Shown: positions 1 to 8,045, counted from the stretch's first letter. The stretch is 48,076 nt of DNA from Nitratireductor indicus C115 (GCF_000300515.1 NZ_AMSI01000020.1:1-48076); one strand, 5' to 3'. Numbers and translations: made by a program. Notes: generated by a model from the letters alone, not told the origin.

Positions 1-416
1 GATGGAGCAAGCGGACGCGACATCGCAGCCGAGCTGGCTTTGACCCATGAAGTGGTGCTTGCGGCTGGACGCAGCCGCCGTCTGTTTCCCGAGCGCATTC
101 TGGGCCAGAGTACATGGTGGTGGCTGCACACATTGGGCTTGATGAGAGCAAGGCCCGAATCGACGATAGGACGCGTGATGCGGCGCGCGGACCCCTTTCC
201 TGACAGGGATCGGAGCCTTGACGACTTGGAACGAAGGGGCGTAGCCGTCGCGAAACGCTTAGTCTCTTCACAAGACCGCCTCGCATTCTTTGCCGATGGA
301 TCGAAACGGGTGATCGATTCCGTCATCTGGTGCATCGGATATCGAGACGATAGCGCATGGCTCCAGATTCCAGGCAGTACCCGTTCCAACGGAAGCATTC
401 TGCAAGAAGGCGGCCT
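1..416 (+). pseudogene. Flavin-containing monooxygenase-like oxidoreductase, C-terminal fragment truncated by an IS
   Basis: The frame is open from base 1, so the gene starts outside the window. The first residues, DGASGRDIAAEL, look like the second (NADPH-binding) glycine-rich motif of flavin monooxygenases of the CzcO/YpeE type. The later VIWCIGYRDDSAWL matches the conserved 'ATGY' region that follows in this family. The match ends at GGL, where the IS6-family terminal repeat begins; reading through gives unrelated residues to a stop at 492. The usual C-terminal part (about 60-80 residues) is missing, so the protein is probably inactive. Substrate is unknown; relatives occur in metalloid-resistance and siderophore loci. 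Family assignment is moderately sure, truncation is clear. Confidence 0.6.
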
Positions 417-1225
417 GGCATTGCCAAGTTACTTGACGTTGATTGCAAGAGTGGTGATTTCTCGCAATCAGGCCGTCATCTCGGCGGCATAACCGTCCCA
501 CAGGCCGAAGGCATCGGCTCTGGCATGACGGTAGGAGATGGTGGAAAGTCGATAGCGGCGGGGGCGGAAGATGATGCTGATCTGGTCGTGGGCAGCAAGG
601 AACCTTTGCGCCTGCCTCGGCGATTTGAACCTTCCCATGATCTTTTCCCGTCGCCGCGTCGGCCGGTGTGATCCTTCGATCAGATTGTTGAGGCCTTTAT
701 GCGCGCGATGATCCGCGCCCGGCGCAAAATCGTGGACTGGCTTGAAATAGCTGCGGAGCTTGTCTGTGATCACAACGCGTGGGTGGCCGAATTGGGCGAC
801 AAGCCGCTTCAGGAAACGTCGCGCGGCTTTCGCGTTTCGCTGTGGCTGAACGAGAATGTCGAGTACAGCGCCGTCTGCGTCGACCGCCCGCCAAAGCCAG
901 TGTTTCACGCCATTGATCGGCACCACCACCTCGTCAAGATGCCACTTGTCTGCAGGTGTCGGTCGATCCCTTCGGATGCAGTTGGCAAAATGGGGACCGA
1001 ACCGGTTTACCCATAGCCGAACCGTCTCCCGGCTGACGACCACGCCACGCTCAGCAAGCAGATCCTCGACATCGGCCGTGCTGAGTGCAAACCGATGGTA
1101 AGCCCAGACGGCGTAGGAGATGATCTCGCGAGGAAAACGAAAGCCCTTCAGGCGCGGCATTGTTGGTGGAGTTCTCATAATGATCGCCTATCCCCACGCA
1201 AAGCCGTAATCAACTTGGCAATCCC
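417..1225 (-). mobile_element. IS6-family insertion sequence, 809 bp
   Basis: The ends are imperfect inverted repeats: GGCATTGCCAAGTT at the left, and GGGATTGCCAAGTT read inward from the right end at 1225. Between them is a single transposase gene on the minus strand, as expected for the family. The 8-bp flanks differ (GGCGGCCT on the left, GCTCATTG on the right), so there is no target-site duplication. IS6 elements move by cointegrate formation, and unlike flanks usually mean a deletion or inversion between two copies. The element truncates a monooxygenase gene on one side and trbE on the other. Confidence 0.85.
468..1178 (-). CDS. IS6-family DDE transposase
   Basis: Complete 236-residue transposase, the normal length for IS6 elements. 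A helix-turn-helix region lies near residues 30-60 (STADVEDLLAERGVVVSRETV). The DDE triad can be read as WHLDEV, VITDKL and LIEGSHRPTRRREK, the last with the K/R following E typical of IS6/IS26. The gene fills the element between its terminal repeats. No frameshift is seen, so it may be active. Confidence 0.92.
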   Translation of the reverse strand: MRTPPTMPRLKGFRFPREIISYAVWAYHRFALSTADVEDLLAERGVVVSRETVRLWVNRFGPHFANCIRRDRPTPADKWHLDEVVVPINGVKHWLWRAVDADGAVLDILVQPQRNAKAARRFLKRLVAQFGHPRVVITDKLRSYFKPVHDFAPGADHRAHKGLNNLIEGSHRPTRRREKIMGRFKSPRQAQRFLAAHDQISIIFRPRRYRLSTISYRHARADAFGLWDGYAAEMTA

Positions 1226-1397
1226 GCTCATTGCGCTCGAGATTGGTCGAGCTTTCCGAGTCCGGGCCGGCAAAATACCAGCCGGCCATCACCGACCCAT
1301 CCTTGAGCAGGATCACGCCGTCGTCGACCAGGCCCGCATAGGGCAGAAGGTCGGAGAAGGACGGCCGGGTGTTGCGGAACTGACGAAGCGCGACCAT
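1226..1397 (-). pseudogene. trbE: TrbE conjugation ATPase, N-terminal remnant
   Basis: The first 57 codons read MVALRQFRNTRPSF followed by SDLLPYAGLVDDGVILL, characteristic of the start of TrbE, the VirB4-like ATPase of the Trb type IV secretion system. Family members are about 800 residues, so well over 90 percent is gone: the frame enters the IS6 terminus right after LERNE and stops at 1188. GGAGG lies 11 bases upstream of the ATG; an ATG at 1418 is an alternative overlapping trbD. It is the fourth gene of the trbBCDE order. Mating-pair formation cannot be supplied from this copy. Confidence 0.85.
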
Positions 1398-1402
1398 TCC
1401 AG

Positions 1403-1702
1403 TCAGGGCCTCCGCCATGGTGAGGCGGTCGGACGGTAGCCCGCGCGGTAGCGAATATGGCGCAGATAGACCTGCCGCATCATCGGATCGGCTTTGGCCA
1501 TCATGCGAAGCGCAGCCAACACGGCGGTCCAGATAGCGATCCCGAGCAGCACGGAAAACCACGTCAGGACCACGAAGATCAGGATCACCGCGGCAAGACC
1601 GGTCAGCAACACCAGCTCCCGATCGGCCCCCATCAAATGGTTCGGGCGCGAAAGCGCCCGATGGATGCGGGATCGTGTGAGAGCAACGCCTGGCTCAGCC
1701 AT
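1403..1702 (-). CDS. trbD: TrbD, conjugal transfer membrane protein
   Basis: A 99-residue protein, the usual TrbD length, corresponding to VirB3 of type IV secretion systems. Two adjacent hydrophobic stretches (about residues 30-65) form the membrane anchor, and the C-terminus [15 protein letters not shown] is typical of rhizobial TrbD. The ATG at 1702 was chosen over a longer frame from 1828 because it immediately precedes [17 protein letters not shown] and follows the trbC stop by a few bases. It lies between trbC and the truncated trbE, so it is probably a relic of a broken transfer operon although intact itself. Confidence 0.85.
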   Translation of the reverse strand: MAEPGVALTRSRIHRALSRPNHLMGADRELVLLTGLAAVILIFVVLTWFSVLLGIAIWTAVLAALRMMAKADPMMRQVYLRHIRYRAGYRPTASPWRRP

Positions 1703-2072
1703 CGCTCCCCTCCCCTGCCCCGGCCGGCGGCGCCTCGTCGGCCGGATAGCCGATCGAGGCGCCGCTCGCGCCGAATAGGCCAACGATCTGCGTGGCGCCG
1801 AGGAGGATGCCGGCGACCAACACGACATACATCAGCCGGCGCGCGAAATCGTTGAGCTCTCCGCCAAAGATGAGCATGCCGCCTGCGACCGCAACGGCGG
1901 CCAGCGCGATGAAGCCCGCAACCGGACCGGTGATGGACTGCTGTATCTGTTGAAGCGGCCCTTCCCAGGGCAGACCGCCGCCACTTGAGGCGAGCGCTGG
2001 CGTGGCAAGCGCGACAAGCAAGAGCGTTGCCGCGACCGGGACGGCGGCCAGAGCGCGGGTGTTATGCGGCAT
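1695..2072 (-). CDS. trbC: TrbC, pilin-like conjugal transfer protein
   Basis: A 125-residue protein with a signal peptide ([19 protein letters not shown], cleavage likely near ALAS-SGGG) and two further hydrophobic segments at about residues 50-70 and 78-100. This is the architecture of TrbC/VirB2 pilins, which are cyclised in RP4 and Ti conjugation systems. The open frame extends to 2192, but the ATG at 2072 puts the signal peptide at the N-terminus and overlaps the end of trbB by 11 bases, as in other trb operons. The C-terminus is rich in Ala, Pro and Gly. Its stop overlaps the start of trbD. Confidence 0.85.
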   Translation of the reverse strand: MPHNTRALAAVPVAATLLLVALATPALASSGGGLPWEGPLQQIQQSITGPVAGFIALAAVAVAGGMLIFGGELNDFARRLMYVVLVAGILLGATQIVGLFGASGASIGYPADEAPPAGAGEGSDG

Positions 2073-3033
2073 GACTTTCCTCGTCGATCTGGGGATGGTG
2101 ATCGGTTGCGTAGCGCGCGCCGTCGAAGGCCGTGACACGCATGACATCACGCACCCGCCGCCCGTGGCCGGCACGTTCGATCGAGACGACAAGGTCGACG
2201 GCTTCGCCGATGACCTCGCGCATCGGCTGCTGGCTGACCTCCGCGGTCAATTGCTCGAGGCGGCGAAGCGCGGAGACGGCGCTGTCGGCGTGAATGGTCG
2301 TCACGCCACCCGGATGGCCGGTATTCCATGCCTTGAGCAGGGTGAGCGCGGCACCGTCGCGGACTTCGCCGACGATGATCCGATCCGGCCTCAGTCGCAT
2401 CGTGCTCTTCAACAGCCGGGCCATGTCCACTGTGTCGCTGGTATGAAGGGCAACCGCGTTCTCGGCGGCACACTGGATCTCCGCGGTGTCCTCCAGGATG
2501 ACCAGACGGTCATCGGGCGACAGGGAGACGATCTCCGCAATCACGGCGTTGGCCAAAGTCGTCTTGCCCGACCCAGTGCCGCCGCTGATCACAATGTTCA
2601 TGCGCGAAGCAACAGCGCTCCGCAGCACGGTTGCTTGACGGTGGGTCATGATCCCGGCTCGCACATATTCCTCGAGCGGGATGAGCCGGGATGCCCGCCG
2701 TCGGATCGTGAACGTAGGTGCGGCGACAATCGGTGGGAGTAGGCCCTCGAAGCGGTGCCCACCGATCGGGAGTTCGCCCGAGATGATCGGCTGGCTTGCA
2801 TCCACTTCAGTCTGCAGAGCATGGGCAACGCTGCCGATGATAATCTCGGCGGCGCCGGGCGCGAGCTCGCCAATGGGCTCGACCCCCTGCCCGAGCCGTT
2901 CCACAAACAGCCGGCCGTCGGGATTGAGCATGATTTCGACTACCAGCGGATCCTTGAGTGCCCCGCAGATCGCCTCACCGAGCGCGTCCTGGAGTTTGCG
3001 CACGAGCCGATCGTGCGATCGCGCCCGGCTCAT
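2062..3033 (-). CDS. trbB: TrbB, conjugal transfer secretion ATPase (VirB11 family)
   Basis: Complete 323-residue VirB11-type hexameric ATPase. The Walker A motif is GGTGSGKTT near residue 152, followed by [11 protein letters not shown] (Walker B-like/Asp box) and [15 protein letters not shown], with [12 protein letters not shown] further on; these are hallmark blocks of TrbB. It powers assembly and substrate transfer of the Trb apparatus at the inner membrane. In Ti-type plasmids trbB follows traI, a LuxI-type autoinducer synthase. No traI lies upstream here; the next 480 bp are non-coding up to repA. Confidence 0.93.
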   Translation of the reverse strand: MSRARSHDRLVRKLQDALGEAICGALKDPLVVEIMLNPDGRLFVERLGQGVEPIGELAPGAAEIIIGSVAHALQTEVDASQPIISGELPIGGHRFEGLLPPIVAAPTFTIRRRASRLIPLEEYVRAGIMTHRQATVLRSAVASRMNIVISGGTGSGKTTLANAVIAEIVSLSPDDRLVILEDTAEIQCAAENAVALHTSDTVDMARLLKSTMRLRPDRIIVGEVRDGAALTLLKAWNTGHPGGVTTIHADSAVSALRRLEQLTAEVSQQPMREVIGEAVDLVVSIERAGHGRRVRDVMRVTAFDGARYATDHHPQIDEESHAA

Positions 3034-3177
3034 TCGGCAACTTCCACAAACTGGACCTCGCTAGACGCAGATCTCTCGTATCGAGCGGCTCTACACCGCT
3101 CTCGTCTCCATGGCATGTTTCCGTCCTACAAATGCGATCGACGGGCCTATCGATCATGGATAACTGCCTTCCGTCAG

Positions 3178-3195
3178 CCCGGCAGAATTGCCGGG
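3178..3195. repeat. 18-bp near-palindrome, copy 1
   Basis: CCCGGCAGAATTGCCGGG. Its exact reverse complement recurs at 3275-3292, 79 bp away, so the two copies form a perfect 18-bp inverted pair; each copy is also nearly self-complementary. Placed upstream of repA, they could be RepA operator or RepB partition sites, but they do not fit the usual repABC parS pattern. Function is inferred from position only. Confidence 0.7.
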
Positions 3196-3274
3196 TTCGG
3201 ACGGGGGTGAGTCGGGTTCCGGACGGCGGATTGGAGGATATTTGCTTTTCCCGGGCCCAACGGCCGGGCTCGGC

Positions 3275-3292
3275 CCCGGCAATTCTGCCGGG
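3275..3292. repeat. 18-bp near-palindrome, copy 2 (inverted)
   Basis: CCCGGCAATTCTGCCGGG, the reverse complement of the copy at 3178-3195. The flanks (GGGCCCAACGGCCGGGCTCGG) are also rich in short G+C palindromes. Together the two copies could fold into a large cruciform or bind a dimeric protein. Confidence 0.7.
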
Positions 3293-3513
3293 CCAGAATT
3301 TGCTCCAGGTATCATCGGGCAATGTTGGTAAGTGACTGAGAGAAAAGGAAAAAGGCCGCCAAGGTCACGGCCGCCGCCGATCTCGATCACGCTTCTGGCA
3401 ACCTTCTGTTAACCTAAAATCGCTTGCCAGAGAACGGGAATCGCTCATACTGGCGCCAGATTGGCCGAATGGCCGAATATGGCGCTATTTTCTCGTTCGG
3501 GGACAAAGCGGAG

Positions 3514-4701
3514 ATGGCATTTCTCCCAAGTTTTGAGTTTGACGACAAGATCCTCGCCCAAGGGGCCGAGATCTCGCGCAAGCTCGACCAACTGAGGGTC
3601 GAGAAGTTTCCGACCGAAGGGCAGAAGACGCTTCGGCGGTTCTCGATGGCCGAGGTCGCCCATTATCTCGGGATCAGTCCAAACAATCTGAAACGCCTCC
3701 ATCTTGAAAAGAAAGGCCCCGAGCCGTTCGTCGTTGCCGGTGGACGGCGCTTTTACTCCGCCGAGCAGATGACCGAGCTGCGGGACTATCTGGATAAGCA
3801 CGGGCGATCGGATTCCAAGAAGTATGTGCCCTACCGCAAACCCGGCGAAAAGCTGCAGGTCATTGCCGTGGTCAATTTCAAGGGCGGGTCGGGAAAAACC
3901 ACCACTACGGCACATCTCGCGCAGCACCTTGCGCTCACGGGTCACAGGGTCCTGACTGTGGATCTTGATCCGCAGGCTTCGCTATCGGCCCTCCATGGCT
4001 TCCAGCCCGAGCTCGACAAAAACCCCTCGCTCTACGATGCGATCCGATATGGTGACGCCGCCCCGGTCGAAGACGTTATTCGCAAGACGAACTTCCCGTT
4101 GCTCGACATCATCCCGGCGAACCTAGAACTGCAGGAATATGAGTACGAGACGCCACTTGCGATGCAGTCTCCGTCTCAAGAAGGAAAGCGGTTCTTCACG
4201 AGGGTCGCCAAGGCGTTGGATTCGGTCAGTGACCGTTATGACGTCGTGGTCGTCGATTGCCCTCCGCAGCTTGGCTATCTGACGCTCTCAGCACTCTCGG
4301 CCGCCACCTCGGTTCTGATTACAGTCCATCCGCAGATGCTGGACCTGATGTCCATGAGTCAGTTTCTGCTGATGCTGGGCAATATCATGAAGTCGATCAA
4401 GAATGCTGGCGCGCAGGTTCAGCTGGACTGGCTGCGCTATCTCATCACCCGATACGAGCCCACGGACATTCCCCAGGCGCAGATGGTCGGCTTCATGCAG
4501 TCGATGCTAGCCGAGGAGATCCTGAAGAACCCAATGCTCAAATCCACGGCGATTTCCGACGCCGGCCTCACCAAGCAGACGCTCTATGAGGTCGAGCGAT
4601 CGAACTTCAATCGGGATACCTACGATCGGGCAATCGACAGCATGGATGCCGTGAACTTCGAGATTCAGGGACTGATTCACCAGGCATGGGGGCGGCTGTG
4701 A
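3514..4701 (+). CDS. repA: RepA, plasmid partitioning ATPase (ParA family)
   Basis: ParA-type partition ATPase of a repABC replicon. It has an N-terminal winged-helix/HTH part (TLRRFSMAEVAHYLGISP) used for autorepression, a deviant Walker A motif (FKGGSGKTTTT), the VDLDPQASL block and VVDCPPQLGYLTL. With RepB it segregates the plasmid and represses repABC. I chose the ATG at 3514 because it puts the conserved N-terminus about ten residues before FDDKILAQGAEIS, as in relatives; ATG 3469 and TTG 3424 in the same frame are alternatives. Length is 395 residues, normal for RepA. The gene is followed 75 bp later by repB. Confidence 0.92.
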   Translation: MAFLPSFEFDDKILAQGAEISRKLDQLRVEKFPTEGQKTLRRFSMAEVAHYLGISPNNLKRLHLEKKGPEPFVVAGGRRFYSAEQMTELRDYLDKHGRSDSKKYVPYRKPGEKLQVIAVVNFKGGSGKTTTTAHLAQHLALTGHRVLTVDLDPQASLSALHGFQPELDKNPSLYDAIRYGDAAPVEDVIRKTNFPLLDIIPANLELQEYEYETPLAMQSPSQEGKRFFTRVAKALDSVSDRYDVVVVDCPPQLGYLTLSALSAATSVLITVHPQMLDLMSMSQFLLMLGNIMKSIKNAGAQVQLDWLRYLITRYEPTDIPQAQMVGFMQSMLAEEILKNPMLKSTAISDAGLTKQTLYEVERSNFNRDTYDRAIDSMDAVNFEIQGLIHQAWGRL

Positions 4702-4702
4702 T

Positions 4703-4718
4703 GTTGACTGCCGTCAAA
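4703..4718 (+). promoter_or_regulatory. Possible parS-like partition site between repA and repB
   Basis: GTTGACTGCCGTCAAA fits the general repABC parS pattern GTT-N2-C-N4-G-N2-AAC at every fixed position except the last base. Its arms GTTGAC and GTCAAA are inverted with one mismatch. Some repABC plasmids carry their centromere in exactly this repA-repB gap. It is a single imperfect copy, so this is a suggestion only. Confidence 0.35.
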
Positions 4719-4776
4719 ACCGCCAAAAAGGTACGCGGTTTCAAGCGCATAAGTCGGATAAGGGGGTGCTAGTCAA

Positions 4777-5787
4777 ATGGCGCGGAAAAATCCCTTTGCG
4801 AGCATTATGGACAACGGCAACGCTCCCGCCGAGCGCCCGGTCGCGCGAGACTACGCCTTCAAGGGTGCATCACGCTCGCTCATAAGCTCGATCGACGAAA
4901 TGGCAGCTCAGGCAGGCAAGCTGCTCGAGGGCGAGACGATAATCGAGGTTGACCCCGACTTGGTGGACCAATCCTTCGCCAACGACCGGCTCAACGTTGA
5001 TCAGGAAGACTACGAGGCCGACTACGCCCAGGTGCTGGAGTCGATCCGCAGTTCCGGTCAGAACTCCCCGGCCCTCCTTCGCCCTCATCCCGAGCGGTCC
5101 GGCCGCTACATGCTGGTCTTCGGTCGCCTCCGCTGGCGCGCCGCTAAGGAGCTTGGTCTCAAACTTCGCGCTGTCATCAAGGAGATCTCCGAGCGCGATC
5201 ATGTGATCGCCCAGGGACAGGAAAACAACGCGCGAGCGAACACGTCCTTCATCGAGAAAGCGCTGTTTGCCGCCGACATCGTTCAACGGAAATTCGACGA
5301 AGACAACGCGACCGCCCTCGCCGCGATCGGTGTCGATCGGCCGACACTTTCGAAGATGCTCTCTGTCGCGTCGATACCCAAGGACCTGCTCGAAGCGATC
5401 GGCCGCGCCAAAGCCGTTGGTCGTGATCGCTGGTACGAGCTCAAACTCCTCCTCGACAAGCCGGGCAATGTCGACACTGCCCTGGCTCTAGCGTCGAATT
5501 CCGATTTTCAGGGGATGCCAAGCGAAGCGCGGTTCGATGCGATCGTCGCGAAGCTGAAAGCCTCAAAGCCACGGCGCCGTGCCGCGCCGGCACCATCCAA
5601 ACGCACCTGGGCGCCGTCTGATGGGCGTGTTGCCGCGGAGATGGTGGCCAGTGGCAAGAAATTCACCATCGCCCTAAAGGCGAAGGGGACCGACGCAACA
5701 GCGTTCGGTGACTACCTCTCGGAAAATCTCAGCGAGTTGTATGAGGCTTTCCGTCGGGAAAAACGAGCAACCACAAACGGAGATTGA
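4777..5787 (+). CDS. repB: RepB, plasmid partitioning protein (ParB family)
   Basis: A 336-residue ParB-like centromere-binding protein. The ParB N-terminal nuclease-like block is visible as HPERSGRYMLVFGRLRWRAA near residues 104-124 and continues to the helix-turn-helix region around ALAAIGVDRPTLSKMLSVAS (about 182-200). The C-terminal segment after residue 255 is Lys/Arg-rich and probably mediates dimerisation. It sits in the canonical repA-repB-repC order; repA-repB spacing is 75 bp and repB-repC 165 bp, the latter carrying the antisense RNA. Length is normal. Confidence 0.93.
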   Translation: MARKNPFASIMDNGNAPAERPVARDYAFKGASRSLISSIDEMAAQAGKLLEGETIIEVDPDLVDQSFANDRLNVDQEDYEADYAQVLESIRSSGQNSPALLRPHPERSGRYMLVFGRLRWRAAKELGLKLRAVIKEISERDHVIAQGQENNARANTSFIEKALFAADIVQRKFDEDNATALAAIGVDRPTLSKMLSVASIPKDLLEAIGRAKAVGRDRWYELKLLLDKPGNVDTALALASNSDFQGMPSEARFDAIVAKLKASKPRRRAAPAPSKRTWAPSDGRVAAEMVASGKKFTIALKAKGTDATAFGDYLSENLSELYEAFRREKRATTNGD

Positions 5788-5790
5788 GCG

Positions 5791-5832
5791 CAAAAGAAAA
5801 AGGCCCCCGAAACGGCATTCCGGAAGACCTTC
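5791..5832 (-). terminator. Rho-independent terminator of the ctRNA
   Basis: Read on the minus strand: an imperfect hairpin with outer AAGG/CCTT and inner CCG/CGG pairs, followed by TTTTTCTTTT. In ctRNAs this hairpin is also the loop that contacts the repC leader. Confidence 0.65.
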
Positions 5833-5848
5833 TCTTTAAGTTTGGCGA
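5795..5848 (-). ncRNA. Candidate ctRNA: antisense incompatibility RNA of the repABC replicon
   Basis: repABC plasmids encode a small RNA on the opposite strand between repB and repC that lowers RepC synthesis. Here the minus strand carries a promoter with TTGACT (5882-5877), a 17-bp spacer and GATTCT (5859-5854). The predicted transcript starts near 5848 and ends about 50 nt later at a hairpin with AAGG/CCTT and CCG/CGG arms followed by TTTTTCTTTT (to about 5791). Position, strand, size and terminator all agree with known ctRNAs; exact ends are estimates. Confidence 0.75.
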
Positions 5849-5853
5849 CTGAG

Positions 5854-5882
5854 AGAATCCCACTTCCGCGAATCATAGTCAA
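5854..5882 (-). promoter_or_regulatory. Promoter of the antisense ctRNA
   Basis: On the minus strand a -35 TTGACT (5882-5877) is separated by 17 bp from a -10 GATTCT (5859-5854). It points into the ctRNA and away from repC. Confidence 0.6.
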
Positions 5883-5952
5883 GACCATTCAGGTCGGTTT
5901 GAGCGCCGATTCGGCGAGCAGGTTTCTTTTGCCTAGCGATAGGTGAAGAAAA

Positions 5953-7290
5953 ATGCAGACGCATACCCCAACGACGCCCTTTGGGCGGCGAACGATGTCG
6001 CTTGGCATGATGGCAAGCCAGGCTGTAGCAAAGACCGTGCCGGAAGGCGCGCAGGTTCAAAAGTGGCAGGTGTTCCACACGATCCGGGAAGCGCGCGACC
6101 TGATCGGTGCAACGGACCGCGCACTCGCCATTCTGAACGCCCTGCTCTCGTTCCATCCAGAAACGGAGCTCTCGGGCGACGGTGAATTGATTGTCTGGCC
6201 GTCGAACGAGCAACTCATGGCCCGTGCAAACGGCATGCCGGCGACAACGCTGCGGCGGCACCTGGCCGTTTTGGTCGACTGCGGGCTGATCATTCGTCGC
6301 GATAGTCCGAACGGCAAACGCTTCGCCCGCAAGGGCAGGGGCGGGCAGGTCGAACAGGCCTACGGGTTCGATCTGGCCCCGATCGTTGCCCGTGCGGAGG
6401 AGTTCGAGGAACTGGCGGACGCGGTTCGGGCCGAAAAGAATGCCTTTCGGCTTGCCAAGGAACGCCTGACGTTACTGCGCCGCGACGTCGTCAAGCTCAT
6501 TGAGACCGGCATCGAGGAGAACGTTCCGGGCAATTGGGGCAGGGTACAGCAGACCTACCAGGCTATTGTCGGCCGCCTGCCGCGCTCTGCCCCGAGGCAA
6601 CTAATCGAGGACATCTGCTGCGATCTCCACGGCCTCTACACGGAGATCCTCGAGGTGTTGGAATCATTTGCAAAAACACAGAATCCGGACGCCAATGAGT
6701 CCCATTCTGGTCGCCACATACAGAATTCAAACCCAGACTCCATATCTGAATCTGAAGAAGGCTCTCGAAAAGAGAATGAAGCGGGCGGCAGCGTCGCGGA
6801 AAACGATAACCTGCGGAGCTTGCCGAAGCGGGAGTTGCCCTTGGGGATCGTGCTTGACGCCTGCCCGGACGTGAAGGATTTGGTGCCAGGGGGCGAGATA
6901 CGCCACTGGCGGGACTTTCTGGCGGCCGCGGAGGTGGCTCGGCCACTGCTTGGGGTCAGCCCGAGCGCCTGGCGGGAAGCCTGCGAGGCGATGGGCGAGG
7001 TTCAGGCCGCTATTACGCTCGCGGCAATCCTGCAGCGCTCCGATCAGATCAACAGCGCCGGCGGTTATCTGCGCAGCCTGACGGACAAGGCAAGGGAGGG
7101 CAAATTCTCCACATGGCCGATGGTCATGGCGCTTTTGCGCGCCAAGCTCGATGCCGGCAAACGTGCTGAACTCAGCGGGGACCGAGGCGAACTAGCAACG
7201 TCTGACGCTTCTGACAGTGCTCCCGGCAAGCTCGAAGTTAGTGAGGCGCTTCTTCGCTCACTCAAAAAGCCGTCCGGGGGCAGGGGGTAA
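5953..7290 (+). CDS. repC: RepC, plasmid replication initiator
   Basis: A 445-residue initiator of the repABC family. The N-terminal DNA-binding region includes DRALAILNALLSFHPETEL and MARANGMPATTLRRHLAVLVDCGLI (winged-helix-like). A low-complexity, acidic, AT-rich linker (about residues 235-280) precedes a conserved C-terminal domain with INSAGGYLRSLTDKAREG near 370-390. In studied repABC plasmids the origin lies inside repC and RepC acts mainly in cis. AGGTGAAG precedes the start. Expression is probably limited by the antisense RNA upstream. The gene is intact. Confidence 0.95.
   Translation: MQTHTPTTPFGRRTMSLGMMASQAVAKTVPEGAQVQKWQVFHTIREARDLIGATDRALAILNALLSFHPETELSGDGELIVWPSNEQLMARANGMPATTLRRHLAVLVDCGLIIRRDSPNGKRFARKGRGGQVEQAYGFDLAPIVARAEEFEELADAVRAEKNAFRLAKERLTLLRRDVVKLIETGIEENVPGNWGRVQQTYQAIVGRLPRSAPRQLIEDICCDLHGLYTEILEVLESFAKTQNPDANESHSGRHIQNSNPDSISESEEGSRKENEAGGSVAENDNLRSLPKRELPLGIVLDACPDVKDLVPGGEIRHWRDFLAAAEVARPLLGVSPSAWREACEAMGEVQAAITLAAILQRSDQINSAGGYLRSLTDKAREGKFSTWPMVMALLRAKLDAGKRAELSGDRGELATSDASDSAPGKLEVSEALLRSLKKPSGGRG
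6655..6785. other. Predicted replication origin (AT-rich segment within repC)
   Basis: This segment of repC is clearly richer in A+T than its surroundings (for example AATTCAAACCCAGACTCCAT) and codes for the Ser/Glu/Asn-rich linker. In characterised repABC plasmids oriV maps to such an AT-rich stretch in the middle of repC. No iterons are seen, as expected for this family. The placement is inferred from the family. Confidence 0.55.
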
Positions 7291-7294
7291 TCCA

Positions 7295-7957
7295 ATGGAC
7301 GCGGACCTGAAACGAGATCTATTGCGGCTTTTTGAGGCCTGTATCGCTCAAATCAGAAGCGGAAAGCCCGGTCCGAGCCTCTTGGTGTCCCGGGAGTTTG
7401 AAGCCACTCTGCTGCACTACTGTGAGTGTCTTCGAGCAGAAATGGATGAAGCGACGTCGCCGTACCCCACCCCGCGCGTTCCAATCGAGCTGATTGTCAA
7501 GGCGAGCGCTCAAGATGCAAGGGATGGCCTTGACGATCTTCGGCACTGGCTGAGGGGCGCCGAGGAGGTGATCGTGTGCGACCCCTATTTTCTGCACTTC
7601 AAACCAACGGGAATGTTTCCGGACATTGAGAGCTATTCGGATGCCCTTGTGCGATTGTTTCCCAAGACGGCAATTCGGGTCGACCTTTATACCAACAGCT
7701 ATCAACGGACCGTTCGTCCAGCCGTGCTTCGTGCCTTGAAGGAAGGCCGCTCGGTGCGCCACTACATGTCGAGCGACCTTCATGACCGGTTCGTGATCAA
7801 AGACAGGTCGGAGGGCAAATCGATTGGAACTTCGTTCGGAGGCTTCGGTCGCAAGTTCTTCGCGATGACGGACCTCAGTCCGGTTGATGTCGCGTCGGTG
7901 ATGTCCGAACTGAAAAAGCTATGCCCCGAGCCGGTCCGTCCAGGGCGGCGGAGGTAA
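7295..7957 (+). CDS. PLD-like protein with an HDRF motif, function unknown
   Basis: A 220-residue protein starting 5 bp after the repC stop, so possibly co-transcribed with it. The ATG at 7295 was preferred over the longer in-frame ORF that overlaps repC. Residues 70-100 (DARDGLDDLRHWLRGAEEVIVCDPYF) and 163-193 (HDRFVIKD, then IGTSFGGFGRKFFAMTDL) resemble the core and single catalytic-type motif of phospholipase D-superfamily proteins; one motif per chain would imply a dimeric active site. Members include nucleases and defence proteins, but nothing here fixes the substrate. No signal peptide or membrane segment is seen. Confidence 0.6.
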   Translation: MDADLKRDLLRLFEACIAQIRSGKPGPSLLVSREFEATLLHYCECLRAEMDEATSPYPTPRVPIELIVKASAQDARDGLDDLRHWLRGAEEVIVCDPYFLHFKPTGMFPDIESYSDALVRLFPKTAIRVDLYTNSYQRTVRPAVLRALKEGRSVRHYMSSDLHDRFVIKDRSEGKSIGTSFGGFGRKFFAMTDLSPVDVASVMSELKKLCPEPVRPGRRR

Positions 7958-8045
7958 ATCGCTGCAAGAATTTCAGACGCTCCTGGACCCGCGCGATCGC
8001 CCATTGCGCGAAATCCTTCCGGCTGTTGACGGTCATCGTTTCCAT
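7875..8045 (-). pseudogene. Small reading frame, possible gene remnant
   Basis: A 56-codon minus-strand frame begins METMTVNSRKDFAQWAIARV and runs as a plausible amphipathic helix (QERLKFLQRF) before crossing into the 3' end of the PLD-like gene and stopping. The beginning looks protein-like, the end does not, which suggests the start of an older gene cut when the neighbouring gene was joined. The product is not recognised. Very tentative. Confidence 0.25.

Larger units (their letters stand above)
3034..3513. other. Divergent trb/repABC control region
   Basis: This 480-bp stretch between the divergent trbB and repA holds no supported gene. It contains a pair of 18-bp near-palindromes in opposite orientation (3178-3195 and 3275-3292), a GGCCG/CGGCC hairpin near 3354-3375, and an AT-rich segment around 3405-3421 that may hold the repABC promoter. 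In repABC plasmids this region usually carries the autoregulated repA promoter with a RepA operator. No convincing TraR tra box was found. Confidence 0.6.

Noticed and set aside
2002-2742. A 246-residue plus-strand frame over trbB/trbC
   Set aside because: Antisense to trbB, which carries a clear Walker A motif and complete family blocks.
3063-3080. GACGCAGATCTCTCGT as a possible TraR tra box upstream of trbB
   Set aside because: Only the central GCAGATCT half fits; the dyad is not kept and no traI/traR gene is in the window.
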